DNA of 64,000 bases, taken from NCBI RefSeq assembly GCF_002368295.1, contig NZ_AP018248.1, positions 4,349,396-4,413,395 of the forward strand, in the 5' to 3' direction. Source of the DNA: Tolypothrix tenuis PCC 7101 (GTDB lineage Bacteria; Cyanobacteriota; Cyanobacteriia; Cyanobacteriales; Nostocaceae). The translations under genes and the position numbers were made by a program. Under the pieces are notes generated by a model. That model made no database searches. It had not been told where the DNA came from and saw nothing but the letters and a program-made list of their open reading frames with translations. This document shows, in pieces, positions 25,627-35,745 of the stretch (the stretch's first letter is position 1; each line of letters begins with the position of its first letter).

Positions 25627-28074
25627 TTAATTATTGGATACAGCAGCACAGGTTAATGCTGTTTGTACCTGATTAGGAGATTTATCGGCAACCAACTCAA
25701 TTTTGCCGTTGGCGTTACGTCGCCAGCCAGTTGCTTGAACAAGTACCTGTGGAGGTGTAAGTATTTGTGCTTGTGCTGGTTTTGTGGTGTGGAACGCAGA
25801 GATATCGCGGATGTCTGACCAAGTGCGATCGCTCCTCACTTCTTGTGCTGGATTTTGTGGTATTCCACCACGTCCTGTAGCGACAAAACTACTACCTGTA
25901 TTTGCATTACAACCACTAGCAATTTGTTGGGATGAGTCAGTAATATTTGCAGGTAATTCTATTAAACCCGAATTGGGATCAACACCAACATTGTTAATTT
26001 CCACTGTGCCATTGACTCCAAATTGCGAACTTGCTGTGATGTCGTTTTCTGATGTGAGTCCGGAACGATATTCTAAGCCTAAAATACCCTGTGTAGTGAT
26101 GTTAATATTGCCACCACGACCTTGAACTGCGTTGGCTATAATATCACTATTTTCTAATCCTACAATTACAGGTGAGTTAATCGACAAATTACCACCATTA
26201 CCTGTACCTGTAGAAGTGGCAGAAATGAAGCTCCCATGCCGCATCAGCAGGTCATTTTGCAAATTCAAGTGAATATTTCCCCCGTTACCAGAGGCGGTTG
26301 ATGCAGAGATGCTACCTTGGTTGTCCAGAAAAATTGAGTTGGCGTTAAGGAGCAAATCTCCCGCCTTACCGAGTCCTTCGTTTCGCACACTAGTATATGC
26401 CCCATCTAAGATCCGCAATGAAGGTGTGTTAATAGTGAGAGAACCTGCATCACCTTTGGGAAAGGGCGGAAATCCATAGATAGCTTGAGTGATTGGATCG
26501 GCTATCTCCGCGTTGGAAACGATGCGGCTCGATAGTACTGAACCTTTAGCCTTACCCTGAATATTCACGTACTCAGAAGCGTTAATTATGACACTACCAG
26601 CCGAACCTGTAGTCAGGGTAGTAGACCCTAAAAATCCTCCATCCCTAACTACTAATCTGGATGTATTGATTAAAGTATCATCGGCATTACCAAAACCTAC
26701 CGTTGATGAACCTATGGTAGCTGGTGAAAGTGTGATAGGGTTGTTGCCCACAATTTCGATTAAGTCTTTTGCATTAATTTGTACTATCCCACTTTTTCCT
26801 GAAGCGGCGGTAACAGAGAAAATAGCTCCATCCAAAATCTTGATGTTGCTAGATGAGACTGTAAGATTACCTGCGTGGGTAGAACTCAATGTGTATGTTT
26901 GCAAAGTAGACTTGTTACCATTACTGGGAGCAGAACCATCCAAAACTATTAAGTCTGCAATATTAGCTGTAATATTTCCCCCAGACCCTTGATTAAATAT
27001 CCCGGTAGCGATTAGTCCACCATTTTGGATGGATAACTGTTTGGCAGAGATGGTTATATCACCCGTTTGACCTGTGCCTAAATTGTCACTTTGGATAATA
27101 CTTCCAATACTGCCATCGGTAACATTCCCCGTGAGATTCAAAGACTCACTTGCCTTGATTTTAATACCCTCAGAAGCTCTTGCACCAAAATTTTGGATTA
27201 AAATGGCAGAACCATCGCTCAAATTGAGATTTCGCCCTTGTAGTTGAATCGAGCCATTGCTACCACTGGCATCAAGCAGCGATTGGTTTGCAAGGTGGAT
27301 ATCGTTGAATTTTGGTACTGCTGAATAATCTCCCTCCCATCCTGTAATAGTAGGTTTGAGTTTAACTTGACCCTCGCTCAAACTCCCTACTTCTAGATGT
27401 CCACCTCCATCAGCGCTAACAATCCCACCGGAGAAATTAACTGCACTACCGATCAGCATCAGTGTATTGTTTGTTTTCACTTGTAACCCAAGAGGATTAT
27501 TGCTGCGATCTGCGGGAGTGAAAATGCCAGTGGTTAAGCGATGTCCGCTATTTTGGACGCTAATCTCTCCTGAGTTTTTCCCCATCTGCAAACCAATCGG
27601 TACTTTCATGGTTAACAAAGGAGATTGAGTTTTGTCAGTGCTGAATACATTACCATCATCAAATTTAATACTATTAGCAGTTGTGACAACAAAGGAACCA
27701 CCAATATTTAAGCTGGCATTTGGCCCAAAAATAATCCCGGCGGGGTTGAGTAAAAATAAGTTGGCATTACCTTTAGCACTGATTTGACCATCAATATTGG
27801 AAACCTGACCACCAGTCACACGACTAAAAATATTTTGAATATCAGTGGCATTTTCAAATGATGCAGAACTACCTGTAGGTAGGGAGAATTCACTGAAGCT
27901 ATGAAATAAATTGTTACCGATATGAGTGCCATTAGTGATAGTGTAATTATTACTGCCAGTCACTAAGGTTTTGAGGGTGTCATCTTGAGTTACTTGGGCG
28001 TGAACACCTTTGTTGTAAATCGCAGATAAGCAGATTATACTCAGAACACCAAATCCAACAGATGTTAATTTCAT
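25627..28074 (-). CDS. TpsA-like filamentous haemagglutinin-domain protein
   Basis: The 815-residue product has a signal peptide (...NKGVHA-QVTQD), TPS domain, beta-helix body, and the C-terminal GCNANTGSSFVATGRGG signature. Its last 40 residues (TPPQVLVQATGWRRNANGKIELVADKS) match the long paralogue at 28347 better than the two genes downstream, placing it in a second sub-family. It is separated from the next gene upstream by a 272-bp low-complexity insertion, so it may need its own promoter. Confidence 0.9.
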   Translation of the reverse strand: MKLTSVGFGVLSIICLSAIYNKGVHAQVTQDDTLKTLVTGSNNYTITNGTHIGNNLFHSFSEFSLPTGSSASFENATDIQNIFSRVTGGQVSNIDGQISAKGNANLFLLNPAGIIFGPNASLNIGGSFVVTTANSIKFDDGNVFSTDKTQSPLLTMKVPIGLQMGKNSGEISVQNSGHRLTTGIFTPADRSNNPLGLQVKTNNTLMLIGSAVNFSGGIVSADGGGHLEVGSLSEGQVKLKPTITGWEGDYSAVPKFNDIHLANQSLLDASGSNGSIQLQGRNLNLSDGSAILIQNFGARASEGIKIKASESLNLTGNVTDGSIGSIIQSDNLGTGQTGDITISAKQLSIQNGGLIATGIFNQGSGGNITANIADLIVLDGSAPSNGNKSTLQTYTLSSTHAGNLTVSSSNIKILDGAIFSVTAASGKSGIVQINAKDLIEIVGNNPITLSPATIGSSTVGFGNADDTLINTSRLVVRDGGFLGSTTLTTGSAGSVIINASEYVNIQGKAKGSVLSSRIVSNAEIADPITQAIYGFPPFPKGDAGSLTINTPSLRILDGAYTSVRNEGLGKAGDLLLNANSIFLDNQGSISASTASGNGGNIHLNLQNDLLMRHGSFISATSTGTGNGGNLSINSPVIVGLENSDIIANAVQGRGGNINITTQGILGLEYRSGLTSENDITASSQFGVNGTVEINNVGVDPNSGLIELPANITDSSQQIASGCNANTGSSFVATGRGGIPQNPAQEVRSDRTWSDIRDISAFHTTKPAQAQILTPPQVLVQATGWRRNANGKIELVADKSPNQVQTALTCAAVSNN

Positions 28075-28346
28075 TCAGCTATTTCTGATTTTTTATTTCG
28101 TATTGATTGTTCCCAATTCAGTATGTTGCCTAACATTGATAAGAGGCAGGGGGCAGGGGGAACGGGGCAGGGGGAAAGGTACAAACCTTGTCCCTTGTGG
28201 GCAAAAGCCCCCTTGCTCCTTTTTCTCCCTTGGTTGAAGCCCCAACGCCAGTTCTCTCAAGTCGGCGGAGCCGCCCACGAGACTGGCTCCCCCTTGTGGG
28301 TGGTTTTTCTCCCCTGCTAAGAGCTCCCTGCTCCCCTGCTTCTTCA
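28075..28346. repeat. Low-complexity GC-rich repeat region between TpsA genes
   Basis: The region holds GGGGCAG-type tandem units (about 28144-28175), an inverted pair around GGGGGAGCC / GGCTCC and CCCTTGTGGG units (28189-28310), and CTCCCTGCTCCCCTG near 28325-28342. The same GCTCCCTGCTCCC vocabulary appears inside an NRPS gene at 60040-60165 and upstream of holB. Overlapping open frames on both strands here are artefacts of composition. Confidence 0.7.
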
Positions 28347-31300
28347 CTAATTTTTGGATACAGCAGCACAGGTTAATGCTGTTTGTACCTGATTAGGAGA
28401 TTTATCGGCAACCAACTCAATTTTGCCGTTGGTGTTACGTCGCCAGCCAGTTGCTTGAACAAGTACCTGTGGCGGTGTAAGTATTTGTGCTTGTACTGGT
28501 TTTGTGGTGTGGAATGCAGAGATATCACGAGTATCAGACCAAGTGCGATCGCTCCTCACATCTTGCATTGGATTTTGCGGTACACCACCCCTTCCTGTAG
28601 CGACAAAACTACTAGCAGTATTGGCATTACAACCACTAGCAATTTGTCGTGATGAGTCAGTAATATTTGCAGGTAATTCTATTAAACCTGAATTGGGATT
28701 AACACCAACATTATTAATATCGACGGTACCGTTAACACCAAATTGAGAACTAGCGCTAATATCGTTTTCTGATGTGAGTTGAGAACGGTATTCTAGCCCA
28801 AATATACCTTCAGTAGTAATGTTAATGTTCCCCCCGCGACCGCGGACAGCGTTGGCAATAATATCACTATTACCAGAGCCGATGACAAAGGGAGTATTGA
28901 TGCTAATGTTACCACCATTGCCTGTACCGCCAGCTTCGGCGTTGAGGAGACTCTGATTGCCCACTCGCAACAATTCAGACAGATTTAACACTAAGTTACC
29001 GCCATCACTAGAGACTGTAGAGGCGTTGATTTGAGCATTTTGGCTGAGAATGAGCGATCGCCCGCTAATCTCCACCGTCCCACCATTACCAGTTCCCGTG
29101 CTGCGACTGGTAATTTGTGAGCCAGTTTGTAAATTCATGCGATCGCCTGCGGTAATGTTTAAGTTACCTGCTTTTCCTGATTGAGATGAGGCGGTGGAAA
29201 CAATCGCATTGTCAATCAAATCTAAAGTACCAGTGTTAAATTTTACCGTACCACTGTCACCAATACCCGAAGATTGACTACTAATGTTGCTTTGATTAAG
29301 TGCGATCGCGCTAGCTTTGACATCAATTGCACCTGCATTGCCCATACCTGCGGTGTTGCTGGATATATTACTTTGATTATTGAGTTGCAAAGTGCCTGTG
29401 TTGAGTGCAATTTCTCCACCCTTACCGCTACCACTTGTACTGGCTGAGATTGTACCATTGTCAAGTTCTAGGGTATTAGTTGCCTGAAGCTTGATTCCTC
29501 CTGCATCGCCACTTTCACCCAAGGATTCGCTACTAATGGTACTTTGATTGAGTGCGATCGCTTTTGCTATGACATCGATTGCACCTGCATTCCCCATACC
29601 TGCGGTGTTGCTAGAGATGATACTTTGATTGTTGAGTTGCAAAGTACCTGTATTCAGGGCAATCTCTCCACCCTTACCACTACCACTTGTACTGGCTGAG
29701 ATTGTAGCATTATCAAGTTCTAAGCTGTTAGCTGCCTGAAGCTTGATATTTCCCGCATCACCACTTTCACCCAAGGATTCGCTACTAATGCTGCTTTGAT
29801 TGAGTGCGATCGCATTAGCTATGACATCGATTGCACCTGCATTCCCCATACCTGCGGTGTTGCTGGATATATTACTTTGATTGTTGAGTTGCAAAGTACC
29901 TGTATTCAGGGCAATCTCTCCACCCTTACCACTACCACTTGTACTGGCTGAGATTGTAGCATTATCAAGTTCTAAGCTGTTAGCTGCCTGAAGCTTGATA
30001 TTTCCCGCATCACCACTTTCACCCAAGGATTCGCTACTAATGCTGCTTTGATTGAGTGCGATCGCGCTAGCTTTGACATCAATTGCACCTGCGTTACCAC
30101 TACCTGCGGTGTTGCTGGAGATGGTACTTTGATTGTTGAGTTGCAAAGTACCTGTATTCAGGGCAATTTCTCCACCCTTGCCACTACCACTGGTATTAGC
30201 TGAGATTGTACTATTATCAAGTTCTACGGTATTAGCCACATTAAATATAATACCGCCCGCATTGCCACTGGCAGATGTTGAGGAGTTAATGGCACTACCA
30301 TTGAGGAAGGAGAGGCGATCTGTGGTAATGTTGATGCTACCAGCTTGTCCAGTACTGTTTGTAGTAGTAAAAATTTGACTGTTATTCAATGTCGTTAAAC
30401 CAGGACTGGTGAGGGTGACATTGCCGGCGGAATCCCTACCTTTGGTGTCGCTTTCAATCTTAGTGTTAGTCAGGGTAAGATTCCCAGCACTACTAATGTT
30501 GACATCGCCTGATCTCCCTGTCTCATTAGATGGAACTATTGTTACAAGTGAGAATCCTGCCTGAATGGTCATTGGTTTACTCGTTTGGATTGCTAGATCA
30601 GTGACCTCCAAATCTCCCCGTCCCAAAATCGACACCGCCCCCGCCTCAGCAGTAGAAGATGTTGTTAATATATTCAGTCCAGATATCCGGTTTTGAGCAT
30701 CTAATGTTACAAAACCACCATTTTTTGCCGTTCCTTGGGGCGCAACGCTAAAACTATACAAGCTACTGCCGTTGCCCAGAATATCTCCATTTTGTGCAGT
30801 TAGGGCAATATTACCACCCTGACCGCTATTCCCTAGCTCTGAATGGGAGAATGATACTAAGTTGCTCTCATTTAAGATGTTGCCATTGATTGCAGTTAGG
30901 GTGATATTACCACCATTGCCACCACTTGATTTGGAGTAAGATATCAAAGATATCAAATCTTCTTCGCCTTTGATAAAGAGGTTACCATTGATTGCAGTTA
31001 AGGTGATATTACCGCCATTGTTATTTTGACCAAACTCGCTCTCGGCGAATGCGTATATATCGCTGTCGCTAATGAAAGAAAGATTGCCGTTAGTTGCAGA
31101 AAGAGTAATATCTCCAGCACTTGCAGACCCATCTAAGCTGGATACAAATGAAGCTATGGAGCCACTGACAGAAAGATTGCCGTTAGTGGTAATCACGGTA
31201 ATATCGCCACCATTCCCACTTCTAAGGAATGAGGAAGACGATGAGTTTAGATAGCGAATCGAGATATTGCCATTAGCCAAAATCTTAATATCTCCGCCAT

Positions 31301-32618
31301 TCCCACCATTCTCAAAAAAACCCAAAGACCCAGACTCAAAACCTTCGGCGACAATATCCCCAGAGGCAGTTAAGTTAATTGAACCACCATTGTCGTCTGT
31401 CATAAAACTCGATGTCCTGACACGCTTCACCCTAATACTTCCAGGCGGCAAACCTGCCACTGTCCCCGTCGTGAAGCCCAGTTGTGGCAAATTCGATGTC
31501 GGTACTGATGCCACTCCTGCCCGCAAAATCGCCGCCGGCTCAGTTGTGAGTATCAGATAATCTGGGTCAGTTCTGGGAACGCTCACATTAGGGTCGGTAA
31601 TCACAATATTACCCCCCTCAATACTTCCTGTGGCTTCCACCTTCAATGCTACCCCTGTGTAGTCACCAAACACCACATCCCCATTAGCATAAATTATCGG
31701 GTCAAACAAACTCACAAACGTCCCTGGAGTTCCTTCTAAAGTCTCAAATGAGAGATTACCACCACTGAGGAAATGTGCATCCCCAGAAATATCCCCGTTG
31801 CTGATCAAACTCAGATTACCCCCACTCACAAGGGCGGCTACTGGATGGTTCAATGCCAGGATATCAATGTTTTGATTCCCCTGAATTGTTAAGTTTCTCC
31901 CTGCTTGGGCGAGAAATGGAGTTGTGAGAGTATCCCTGATTTGTACTGTGTCTTGGGCTTTGAGGGTTAAATCTCTCCCTGCTACCAGTTCTCCTTGTAA
32001 GTCCAGGCTACCTGCTTCTAGTGTCAAATCTTGTCCGGTGGTGAGGTGACTTTCTACTCGCATCGGTGCGGAATTCTGCCCCATCTGTAACCCCATTGGT
32101 ACACTCATGGTTAACAATGGTGGATTACTGGGATTTGTGGCACTAAATTCTACACCATCGGCAAATTTAATACTATTAGCTGTTGTGCCGACAAAGGAAC
32201 CACCAATATTGAAACTGGCATTTGGCCCAAACACAATGCCGTTGGGGTTCATCAAAAATAAACTAACTAGATTATTGCTATTGAGGGTGCGAATCAACCC
32301 ATCAATATTGGAAACATTACCACCTGTGACGCGACTAAATATGGTTGTAATATTTGGTGTGTTCGTTAAATCAAAGGTGGCGCTACCACCTGTTGGTATA
32401 GAGAAATTACTGAAACTGTGGAATAAATTATTTCCTTTATCAATGCCATTGAGAATCGTAAAATCATTACCAATGGCGTTGACAGTAGTGTTAGTTGTGC
32501 CATCAGATGTGACTTGAGCTAGGGTTGCTACTGAGAGCGTGGAACTGAAGCAGCCAGTAATTAATGCTCCTAGAAGTAACTGGCTCCAGACAGTTGTACT
32601 GTTGTAGATTGCTCTCAT
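28347..32618 (-). CDS. Long TpsA-like protein with four 84-residue internal repeats
   Basis: This 1423-residue secreted protein is the longest member of the array. It has a signal peptide (WSQLLLGALITGCFSSTLSVATLA), a TPS domain (NLFHSFSNFSIPTGG, IFSRVTGGNVSNIDG, LFLMNPNGIVFG), a long beta-helix with GNGGNITLTAINGN-type coils, and then four tandem 84-residue units (252 bp each, about 29260-30240) built on GGEIALNTGTLQLNNQS and GDAGNIKLQA. It ends with the usual SSFVATGRGG signature. The ATG at 32618 has AAGGTG eight bases upstream; the frame is open to a GTG at 32627. The internal repeats are a likely site of length variation. Confidence 0.9.
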   Translation of the reverse strand: MRAIYNSTTVWSQLLLGALITGCFSSTLSVATLAQVTSDGTTNTTVNAIGNDFTILNGIDKGNNLFHSFSNFSIPTGGSATFDLTNTPNITTIFSRVTGGNVSNIDGLIRTLNSNNLVSLFLMNPNGIVFGPNASFNIGGSFVGTTANSIKFADGVEFSATNPSNPPLLTMSVPMGLQMGQNSAPMRVESHLTTGQDLTLEAGSLDLQGELVAGRDLTLKAQDTVQIRDTLTTPFLAQAGRNLTIQGNQNIDILALNHPVAALVSGGNLSLISNGDISGDAHFLSGGNLSFETLEGTPGTFVSLFDPIIYANGDVVFGDYTGVALKVEATGSIEGGNIVITDPNVSVPRTDPDYLILTTEPAAILRAGVASVPTSNLPQLGFTTGTVAGLPPGSIRVKRVRTSSFMTDDNGGSINLTASGDIVAEGFESGSLGFFENGGNGGDIKILANGNISIRYLNSSSSSFLRSGNGGDITVITTNGNLSVSGSIASFVSSLDGSASAGDITLSATNGNLSFISDSDIYAFAESEFGQNNNGGNITLTAINGNLFIKGEEDLISLISYSKSSGGNGGNITLTAINGNILNESNLVSFSHSELGNSGQGGNIALTAQNGDILGNGSSLYSFSVAPQGTAKNGGFVTLDAQNRISGLNILTTSSTAEAGAVSILGRGDLEVTDLAIQTSKPMTIQAGFSLVTIVPSNETGRSGDVNISSAGNLTLTNTKIESDTKGRDSAGNVTLTSPGLTTLNNSQIFTTTNSTGQAGSINITTDRLSFLNGSAINSSTSASGNAGGIIFNVANTVELDNSTISANTSGSGKGGEIALNTGTLQLNNQSTISSNTAGSGNAGAIDVKASAIALNQSSISSESLGESGDAGNIKLQAANSLELDNATISASTSGSGKGGEIALNTGTLQLNNQSNISSNTAGMGNAGAIDVIANAIALNQSSISSESLGESGDAGNIKLQAANSLELDNATISASTSGSGKGGEIALNTGTLQLNNQSIISSNTAGMGNAGAIDVIAKAIALNQSTISSESLGESGDAGGIKLQATNTLELDNGTISASTSGSGKGGEIALNTGTLQLNNQSNISSNTAGMGNAGAIDVKASAIALNQSNISSQSSGIGDSGTVKFNTGTLDLIDNAIVSTASSQSGKAGNLNITAGDRMNLQTGSQITSRSTGTGNGGTVEISGRSLILSQNAQINASTVSSDGGNLVLNLSELLRVGNQSLLNAEAGGTGNGGNISINTPFVIGSGNSDIIANAVRGRGGNINITTEGIFGLEYRSQLTSENDISASSQFGVNGTVDINNVGVNPNSGLIELPANITDSSRQIASGCNANTASSFVATGRGGVPQNPMQDVRSDRTWSDTRDISAFHTTKPVQAQILTPPQVLVQATGWRRNTNGKIELVADKSPNQVQTALTCAAVSKN
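29260..30240 (-). repeat. Four tandem 252-bp in-gene repeats
   Basis: The anchor AAAGTRCCTGT recurs at 29389, 29641, 29893 and 30145, exactly 252 bp apart and in frame (84 codons). Units two and three are the most alike, indicating recent unequal recombination. Confidence 0.9.
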
Positions 32619-32685
32619 GATCAACACCTTTTTGGAATAAACTACTTGAATTCATAGTTCCCTTATAAGTATTATTTCGAACATT

Positions 32686-32821
32686 ATAAGATTTTGAAAA
32701 AAGAATGCGACAGATGGGTAAGGGCACGGCACCAGTAAAATATTTGATCTGCCAAAAGATTGCGAATGCCGTGCCCTTACAAAGAATTTATCGGTCGCAA
32801 ACATTATTTGAATTGGTATTA
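32686..32821. mobile_element. MITE-like element C (GGGCACGGCA family)
   Basis: Internal arms TAAGGGCACGGCACCAG and GCCGTGCCCTTAC lie inside outer ends with AAGAATGCGACAGATGGG and TCGGTCGCAAACATT, ending ATTGGTATT. It is the reverse-complement relative of the element at 6898-7031. It sits in the gap between two TpsA genes and touches the stop codon of the 32822 gene, whose C-terminus (AAVNQI) differs from the family's usual AAVxxN. Confidence 0.8.
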
Positions 32822-35269
32822 TTAAATTTGGTTAACAGCCGCACAAGTTAATGATAGTTGCATCTGCGAAGGAGATTTATCGGCAACCAACTCTATTTTG
32901 CCGATGGCGTTACGTCGCCAGCCAGTTGCTTGAACAAGTACCTGTGGAGGTGTAAGTATTTGTGCTTGTACTGGTTTTGTGGTGTGGAATGCAGAGATAT
33001 CGCGGATGTCTGACCAAGGGCGATCGCTCCTCACTTCCTGGTTTGGATTTTGCGGTACACCACCCCTACCTGTGGCGATAAAACTACTACCACTGTTATC
33101 AGCACAACCACTAGCAATTTGTTGTGATGAGTCAGTAATATTTGCAGGTAATTTTATTAAACCAGAATTGGGATCAACAGCAACATTATTAATATCAACT
33201 GTACCGTTAACACCAAATTGAGAACTGGCAGTAATATCGTTTTCTGATGTGAGTTGAGAACGGTATTCTAGCCCAATAATTCCTTGAGCGGTGATGTTAA
33301 TATTACCGCCTTTACCTTGGAAAGCATTAGCTGTGATATCGCTGTTTTCTAAGCCGACAATAGTGGGTGCATTGATGTTGAGATTACCGCCATTACCATT
33401 ACCTTGTGCTGTGGAAGTAATTTGACTTTGATCGCGCATTAAAAGCAAATTTCCTACTTGCAAGCTGACATCACCACCATTACCTGATTCTGTTTGCGCC
33501 TGAATTAAAGCTTGATTTTTCAATTGGATTTGATCGGCAATAATTTGCAGATTTCCTGCATTCCCACTACCTTGACCAGTAACTGTAACTGTGCCACCAT
33601 CTTTGATTGTGAGTTTGGGTGTAGTAATACTGAGACTACCTGCATTTGCCGTCAGTATATCTGGCAAACCAAATAATTGACTTAATTGTGGACTTAAACG
33701 CACAGCAGAAGAATTGATATTACTGTTATTACTACTACCACGACCACTAATGGCGATCGCTTCACTAGCATTGATTTGGACATTACCGCCATTACCTATA
33801 AATAATGCAGATGAGCCAATTGTGCCACCATTTAATACTTGCAAGTTTCCAGTATCTAATCTCAAGTCTTTGGCATTGCCATTAGCAAAAGTAGTGATAC
33901 TGATATTGCTATACACTCCAAATGGATTTTCACCCATGACGGTGGTATTTTGATTGCGAATCATGACCTGACCAGTAGAGCCACTACCAAATGTCAGTGA
34001 GACTAAGGATGCTCCGCCAAACATGAGTAAATTATTCCCATTAACCACGATATCTCCAGCCTCTCCTTTTCCAAAAGTGCCAGTGGTAATGGCTGTGACT
34101 CCAGTGGGATTCAGGGGTGTAAAACCAGATAACTCTATATCTGCGGCTTGAATCTGGATGTTACCACCCTTAGCCGTTCCATAAGTTAAATTACTTATTC
34201 CTGAACCTTCTTGCATGATCAACCGGGGAGTAACAATACTGATATTGGCATTGTCTCCAGTTCCCAAGGCATCCGCACGAACCCAAGTGAAAATTTTCGC
34301 ATCGGGTGTGGTACCAATAAGTGCGATCGCATCTGATGCTTGTAAGTTAATATTCCCACCAGGAAGATTGCCGTAATTCTGGGATAAAATCACCGAACCA
34401 TCGGTCAGTTTTATATTTCTTCCTTGGAGTTGAACCGCACCGGAGTTAAACCCACTCACATCTACTAGTGACTTTTTCGCCAGTTGAATATCAGCAAAAC
34501 TTTGTCCTTGCTCATACTCCAATGTATAACCCTGAGTAATTGGGACTAAACTAACTAATCCTGCACCTCCCAAACTACCTAATTCTATTTGACCCGTTTG
34601 AGTAGTCAGAGTAGCACCATCCAAACTTATATTTCCACCCACCAATGCTAAAGTTTTTCCTGACTGTACTTGTAATTTTGTGGCGCTAGGATAGGGAATT
34701 ACAGGTGAAAAACTATTAAGAGTATCTAGGCTATGTCCTGTACCTTGGACTTGTATCGATGCGGGATTCTGTCCCATCTGCAAACCAATGGGTACAGTCA
34801 TAGTTAATAATGGTTTAGCGGCAGAATTTACAGTACTAAATTCTGTCCCATCAGCAAATTTGATGCTATTGGCAGTTGTTCCTATAAATGAACCACCAAT
34901 ATTTAAGCTGGCATTTGGCCCAAAAATAATCCCAGATGGGTTGAGTAAAAATAAATTAGCACTACCCTGGGCATTGATGGCACCATCTATATTGGAAAGA
35001 TTACCACCAGTCACTCGACTGAAAATATTTTGAATATCAGTAGCATTGTCAAATGATGCAGAAGCACCTGTAGGTAGGGAGAATTGACTAAAGCTATGAA
35101 ATAAATTGTTGCCGACCCGAGTACCTTCAGTAATGTTGTAATTATTAGTACCATTCACTACAGTCCCGAGGGTGTGATCCGGAGTGACTTGGGCGTTAAC
35201 ACCATTGTTGCTAACAGCAGATATGCAGATTGCACTCAGCACACCAAACCCGACAAAAGTTAATTTCAT
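32822..35269 (-). CDS. TpsA-like filamentous haemagglutinin-domain protein
   Basis: This 815-residue intact paralogue of the broken gene at 18079 shares most of its N-terminal 337 residues (TGHSLDTLNSFSPVIPYPS, YTLEYEQGQSFADIQ). It has a signal peptide (...NNGVNA-QVTPD), TPS domain with NLFLLNPSGIIFG, beta-helix body, and the GCADNSGSSFIATGRGG signature. It is the first complete gene of the array in transcription order. Its C-terminal residues are altered next to a MITE. It is a secreted surface or adhesion protein by family; its TpsB partner is not in view. Confidence 0.9.
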   Translation of the reverse strand: MKLTFVGFGVLSAICISAVSNNGVNAQVTPDHTLGTVVNGTNNYNITEGTRVGNNLFHSFSQFSLPTGASASFDNATDIQNIFSRVTGGNLSNIDGAINAQGSANLFLLNPSGIIFGPNASLNIGGSFIGTTANSIKFADGTEFSTVNSAAKPLLTMTVPIGLQMGQNPASIQVQGTGHSLDTLNSFSPVIPYPSATKLQVQSGKTLALVGGNISLDGATLTTQTGQIELGSLGGAGLVSLVPITQGYTLEYEQGQSFADIQLAKKSLVDVSGFNSGAVQLQGRNIKLTDGSVILSQNYGNLPGGNINLQASDAIALIGTTPDAKIFTWVRADALGTGDNANISIVTPRLIMQEGSGISNLTYGTAKGGNIQIQAADIELSGFTPLNPTGVTAITTGTFGKGEAGDIVVNGNNLLMFGGASLVSLTFGSGSTGQVMIRNQNTTVMGENPFGVYSNISITTFANGNAKDLRLDTGNLQVLNGGTIGSSALFIGNGGNVQINASEAIAISGRGSSNNSNINSSAVRLSPQLSQLFGLPDILTANAGSLSITTPKLTIKDGGTVTVTGQGSGNAGNLQIIADQIQLKNQALIQAQTESGNGGDVSLQVGNLLLMRDQSQITSTAQGNGNGGNLNINAPTIVGLENSDITANAFQGKGGNINITAQGIIGLEYRSQLTSENDITASSQFGVNGTVDINNVAVDPNSGLIKLPANITDSSQQIASGCADNSGSSFIATGRGGVPQNPNQEVRSDRPWSDIRDISAFHTTKPVQAQILTPPQVLVQATGWRRNAIGKIELVADKSPSQMQLSLTCAAVNQI

Positions 35270-35329
35270 TAGTCCAGTTCTTGTTTTTATTACGTATCTA
35301 TTTTTCCCTTGTGGTTAAATTTTGTAACA

Positions 35330-35662
35330 TTAGTTTCCGGCTACAGCCGCACAGGTTAAAGCTGATTGCATCTGCAAAGGTGATTGATCTGCAACCAACT
35401 CAATTTTGCTGTTGGCGTTACGTCTCCAAGAAGTTGCTTGGACAATTAGGGATTTCCAAGAAATAAATTATTCCATCTTGTGGGGCGGGCATCTTGCCCG
35501 CCACATAAACTGGGCGGACAAGATGTCCACCCCACAATAAATACTGGGATATTTTTTTATTTGGAAGTCCCTTACCTGTGGAGGTGTAGGTATTTGGGCT
35601 TGTGTTGGTTTTGTGGTGTGGAATGCAGAGATATCGCGGATATCTGACCAAGTGCGATCGCT
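35330..35662 (-). pseudogene. C-terminal relic of a seventh TpsA gene, split by a MITE
   Basis: The TAA stop at 35330 and upstream codons (AAVAGN, QSALTC, KIELVADQS, VQATSW) match the C-terminus of the array members. Homology resumes after the MITE (TTKP.QAQI-TPP, DIRDISAFH, SDRTW) and stops abruptly near 35662 at a GCGATCGC site. Only about 65 codons remain; everything upstream, including the TPS domain and signal peptide, is gone. The gene is therefore dead, and it marks the recombination edge between the TpsA array and the NRPS cluster. Confidence 0.9.
35446..35573. mobile_element. MITE inserted in the TpsA relic (about 125 bp)
   Basis: Inverted ends GGGATTTCCAAGAAATAA (35449) and, on the other strand, GGGACTTCCAAATAAAAA (ending 35571) are flanked by TTA on both sides, a probable 3-bp target duplication. 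Internal arms GGGGCGGGCATCTTGCCCGCC and GGCGGACAAGATGTCCACCCC form further pairing. Comparison with intact paralogues (GCTTGAACAAGTACCTGTGG) places the insertion exactly within otherwise continuous homology. Confidence 0.9.
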
Positions 35663-35725
35663 GCAACACCTGGTCTACTGAAGCCCCAATTGCCTGAAAT
35701 TCGGGAATATCCGCACTTTTAAGGC

Positions 35726-35745
35726 GGAGAGTGTCAACACTCTCC
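35726..35745 (-). terminator. Hairpin at the 3' end of the NRPS gene cluster
   Basis: A perfect 9-bp stem GGAGAGTGT / ACACTCTCC with a 2-base loop overlaps the stop codon of the MFS gene. There is no T run after it on the minus strand, so transcription stop is only a guess; it may protect the 3' end of the mRNA. Confidence 0.35.

Noticed and set aside
28093..28376. Several overlapping frames on both strands between TpsA genes
   Set aside because: The DNA is low-complexity repeat sequence; frames on opposite strands overlap and have Pro/Leu/Gly-biased composition.
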